Positions 6,460 through 7,700 of a DNA stretch of 7,700 bases are shown here, one piece after another; the stretch's first letter is position 1; the number at the start of each line of letters is the position of its first letter. The DNA comes from JBIKLM01 sp044375105 (lineage in GTDB: Bacteria > Planctomycetota > UBA1135 > GCA-002686595): positions 1 through 7,700 of the forward strand of contig JBILNK010000197.1 in assembly GCA_044375105.1 (NCBI GenBank), in the 5' to 3' direction. The position numbers and the translations under genes are program-made. The notes beneath the pieces are model-generated. The model was given only the letters and a program-made list of their open reading frames with translations, did not search any database and was not told the origin of the DNA.

Positions 6460-7242
6460 TCAGGAGCCCGCGGGGCGGCGTTTCGGCCCGGCCTTGGCAC
6501 CGCTCTTGGCCTGTCCGGCGGGCTTCGGCCGATCGGCGAGCTTGGGTTTCTTCGCGGAGCTGGGCTTCTTCGCGGGGCTGGGCTTGGCGGCGCCCTGGGC
6601 CGGCGCAGACCGCTTGGCGGGCGCCGAGGCCCGGCCCTGCGCCGCGGCCGTTGCCTGGGGGCCGGGCGAGGCGCGCTTGGCCGCGGGGGCAGCCGGGGCG
6701 GCCGGCTTGGCCGGGGCGGCCGTGCCGCGGCTCCGCGAAGCGGCGCCCGCCGGCGCGCCCGCTTTGGCCAGGGCCTTGGCGCCCGCTTTGGTGGAGCCAT
6801 AACGGGCCTGGTAGGTGGCCAGGTAGGCATCGAGGTCCATGCCGCGCAGGGTCTCGGCGATGGCCTCGCTGGCCAGATCCTCGAGCCGCTTGAAGCGCAC
6901 GCAGGACTTGCCCATGTCGAGCTTCTTGCCGCTGGCCTGCCAGCGGGCCTCGAAGCGCGCCGTGAGCTCCGGGTCCAGGTACAGGCCCATCAGATAAAGC
7001 GAAAAATGGCCCTTCTGCGCGGCCAGACCGGCGAAGGGCAGCGGCTGCTTCGGGTCGCAGTGATAGCCCGCTGGGAAGATCGCGTGGGGCACGAAGTAGC
7101 CGATCATCCCGTAGGAGATGCCCTCGGCGATGCGCGCATCGAGGTTCTGCCGCATCAGGCGCCGCACCGCCTCGAGGGTCTGGCGGCGCTCGGGGGTCTG
7201 TTCGGCCAGATAGGCCTCCACGTTGGCGACTTTGCTTTGCAT
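6460..7242 (-). CDS. DUF1801 domain protein with a histone-H1-like basic tail
   Basis: The product is 260 residues. Residues 1-148 are the DUF1801 (YdhG-like) fold: MQSKVANVEAYLAE at the N-terminus, ISYGMIGYF (42-50), HCDPKQPLPFAGLAAQKGHF (61-80), SLYLMGLY, and GKSCVRFKRLEDL (111-123). This last sequence matches the conserved 'GK..vRF..ledl' of the family. The biochemical function of DUF1801 is not established. ATG 7242 starts exactly at the family N-terminus; the frame is open further upstream but that part has no family resemblance. Residues 150-260 are an Ala/Lys/Pro/Gly-rich, strongly basic, disordered tail with SPAKKP, SSAKKP and similar motifs, like the C-terminus of histone H1 or bacterial HC2-type proteins. 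The tail should bind nucleic acid or polyanions. Most DUF1801 proteins end near residue 145, so the tail is an addition. The gene looks monocistronic: the repeat R2 lies directly behind it and a divergent gene in front. Confidence 0.92.
   Translation of the reverse strand: MQSKVANVEAYLAEQTPERRQTLEAVRRLMRQNLDARIAEGISYGMIGYFVPHAIFPAGYHCDPKQPLPFAGLAAQKGHFSLYLMGLYLDPELTARFEARWQASGKKLDMGKSCVRFKRLEDLASEAIAETLRGMDLDAYLATYQARYGSTKAGAKALAKAGAPAGAASRSRGTAAPAKPAAPAAPAAKRASPGPQATAAAQGRASAPAKRSAPAQGAAKPSPAKKPSSAKKPKLADRPKPAGQAKSGAKAGPKRRPAGS
6544..6585 (-). repeat. 18-base tandem repeat inside the DUF1801 tail
   Basis: Units at 6544-6561 and 6562-6579 are identical at 16 of 18 bases, followed by a partial third unit. 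They encode the consecutive SPAKKP/SSAKKP hexapeptides, so the basic tail has grown at least partly by slippage of an in-frame unit. Confidence 0.75.
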
Positions 7243-7551
7243 GGCGGGGCTCGGATCGGGCGTTGTGGATCGAGTGTAAAGCTGCCCCCCAGTAAAACCG
7301 GGAAAAGTCTCCCGAGCTGTGGGCTGCGCGCCGGGACTCTGCGGATCGCCCGCAAAACCCCAGCGGACCCGGCCGGTTCGAGGGCCGGAACGGGCAGGAC
7401 CCAGCGGAACGCCGTTGCCGGGTCTGGGAGCAGCCGCGGGCGGCTCGCCCAGATGGCAAGGACTCCGGAGAAGGCGCCGATAAGGCTCCTTGGGGTCCCC
7501 CGAACAAAGCCTCTCGGCCCGTTGGCCGACGCAACCCACGCTTTCACACCC
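7243..7551. promoter_or_regulatory. Divergent intergenic region between the DUF1801 and lipoprotein genes
   Basis: These 309 bases separate two divergent start codons and should hold both promoters. An AT-richer patch at about 7263-7312 (minus strand TTTTCCCGGTTTTACT, then CAGCTTTACACTC) suits the DUF1801 promoter; TACACT is a possible -10 box but no matching -35 is clear. A 6-bp hairpin, CCGGCC/GGCCGG (7369-7374 with 7383-7388), is flanked by a 9-base direct repeat, CCCAGCGGA (7359-7367 and 7400-7408), a possible operator arrangement. No Shine-Dalgarno sequence is seen before either start. Open frames crossing the region have no recognisable product. Confidence 0.45.
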
Positions 7552-7700
7552 ATGCTGCGACTCGTTACCTCGCGCCTCGAGCGCGCCCTGCTGCTGCCTT
7601 GGCTCGCCACCTTGCCGCTGTTCGGCCTGTGCGCCTGCAGCGGAAGCAGCAGCGATGGCGACAGCCAGGGCGCGGTCACCTTCGCCCTGACCGACGCGGC
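7552..7700 (+). CDS. Lipoprotein, probably DUF4382 domain (5' part only)
   Basis: ATG 7552 opens a frame that continues past the window edge; 49 complete codons are visible. Residues 1-11 contain three arginines, residues 12-26 are hydrophobic, and L-C-A-C (26-29) is an acceptable lipobox, so Cys29 would be lipid-modified after signal-peptidase II cleavage. A Ser/Gly/Asp-rich spacer (SGSSSDGDSQG) follows, as is usual for exported lipoproteins. The first mature strand, 'AVTFALTDA', matches the typical opening of DUF4382 lipoproteins ('v.fsLTDAP'), a beta-rich family of unknown function found in many envelope proteins. The domain call rests on this one short motif. The lipoprotein call is firmer. 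It is the only plus-strand gene I can support and is transcribed away from the DUF1801 gene. Confidence 0.78.
   Translation, partial: MLRLVTSRLERALLLPWLATLPLFGLCACSGSSSDGDSQGAVTFALTDA

Noticed and set aside
6544..6585. Tandem units considered as a CRISPR array
   Set aside because: The units are directly adjacent with no spacers, lie in frame inside a coding tail, and number only about two and a half.
7243..7539. N-terminal extension of the DUF1801 frame up to 7539
   Set aside because: DUF1801 proteins of this type start at 'MQSK', exactly at 7242. The extension has no family resemblance and crosses the presumed promoter region.

Overview
The window is very GC-rich, gene-dense bacterial DNA in which almost everything lies on the minus strand. 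The clearest genes are a secreted giant built of carboxypeptidase-regulatory-like beta-sandwich modules, a DUF1801 protein of the 'QSK..VEAYL / ISYGMIGYF / HCDPKQPLPFAGLA' type, and a lipoprotein start that looks like DUF4382. This mix suggests a Planctomycetota or similarly GC-rich environmental bacterium. That assignment is an inference from style; the window has no rRNA or other marker gene.

Reading along the minus strand from high to low coordinates: a DUF1801 gene with a long histone-H1-like basic tail (7242-6460) ends a few bases before a structured, hairpin-rich repeat (about 6457-6297). After a 5' leader comes a compact four-gene operon. Gene A (6165-5467) is an unrecognised soluble protein. 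Gene B (5470-4568) is a TPR-like protein. Gene C (4568-4326) is an 80-residue secreted or anchored Pro/Lys-rich protein. Gene D (4329-886) is an 1147-residue exported multi-domain protein. A/B and C/D overlap by four bases (ATGA, GTGA) and B/C by one base (TGATG), and B and C each have a GGAGGT ribosome site, so the four are probably co-translated and work together.

D ends just before a second copy of the structured repeat (about 880-752). After a gap of about 320 bases, a further minus-strand gene begins at 430 and runs off the window. Its product is a paralogue of gene A: 44 of 98 residues are identical, without gaps, by hand count. A repeat followed by an A-type gene therefore occurs twice, which suggests that the next module is a diverged duplicate of the A-B-C-D operon.

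At the right edge, a divergent intergenic region (7243-7551) separates the DUF1801 gene from a plus-strand lipoprotein gene that leaves the window after 49 codons.

The two most interesting items are the two-hairpin repeat found directly behind two unrelated genes, with one compensatory base-pair change between copies, and the A-B-C-D operon headed by a duplicated, unrecognised protein whose C-terminus loosely recalls sigma-factor region 4.
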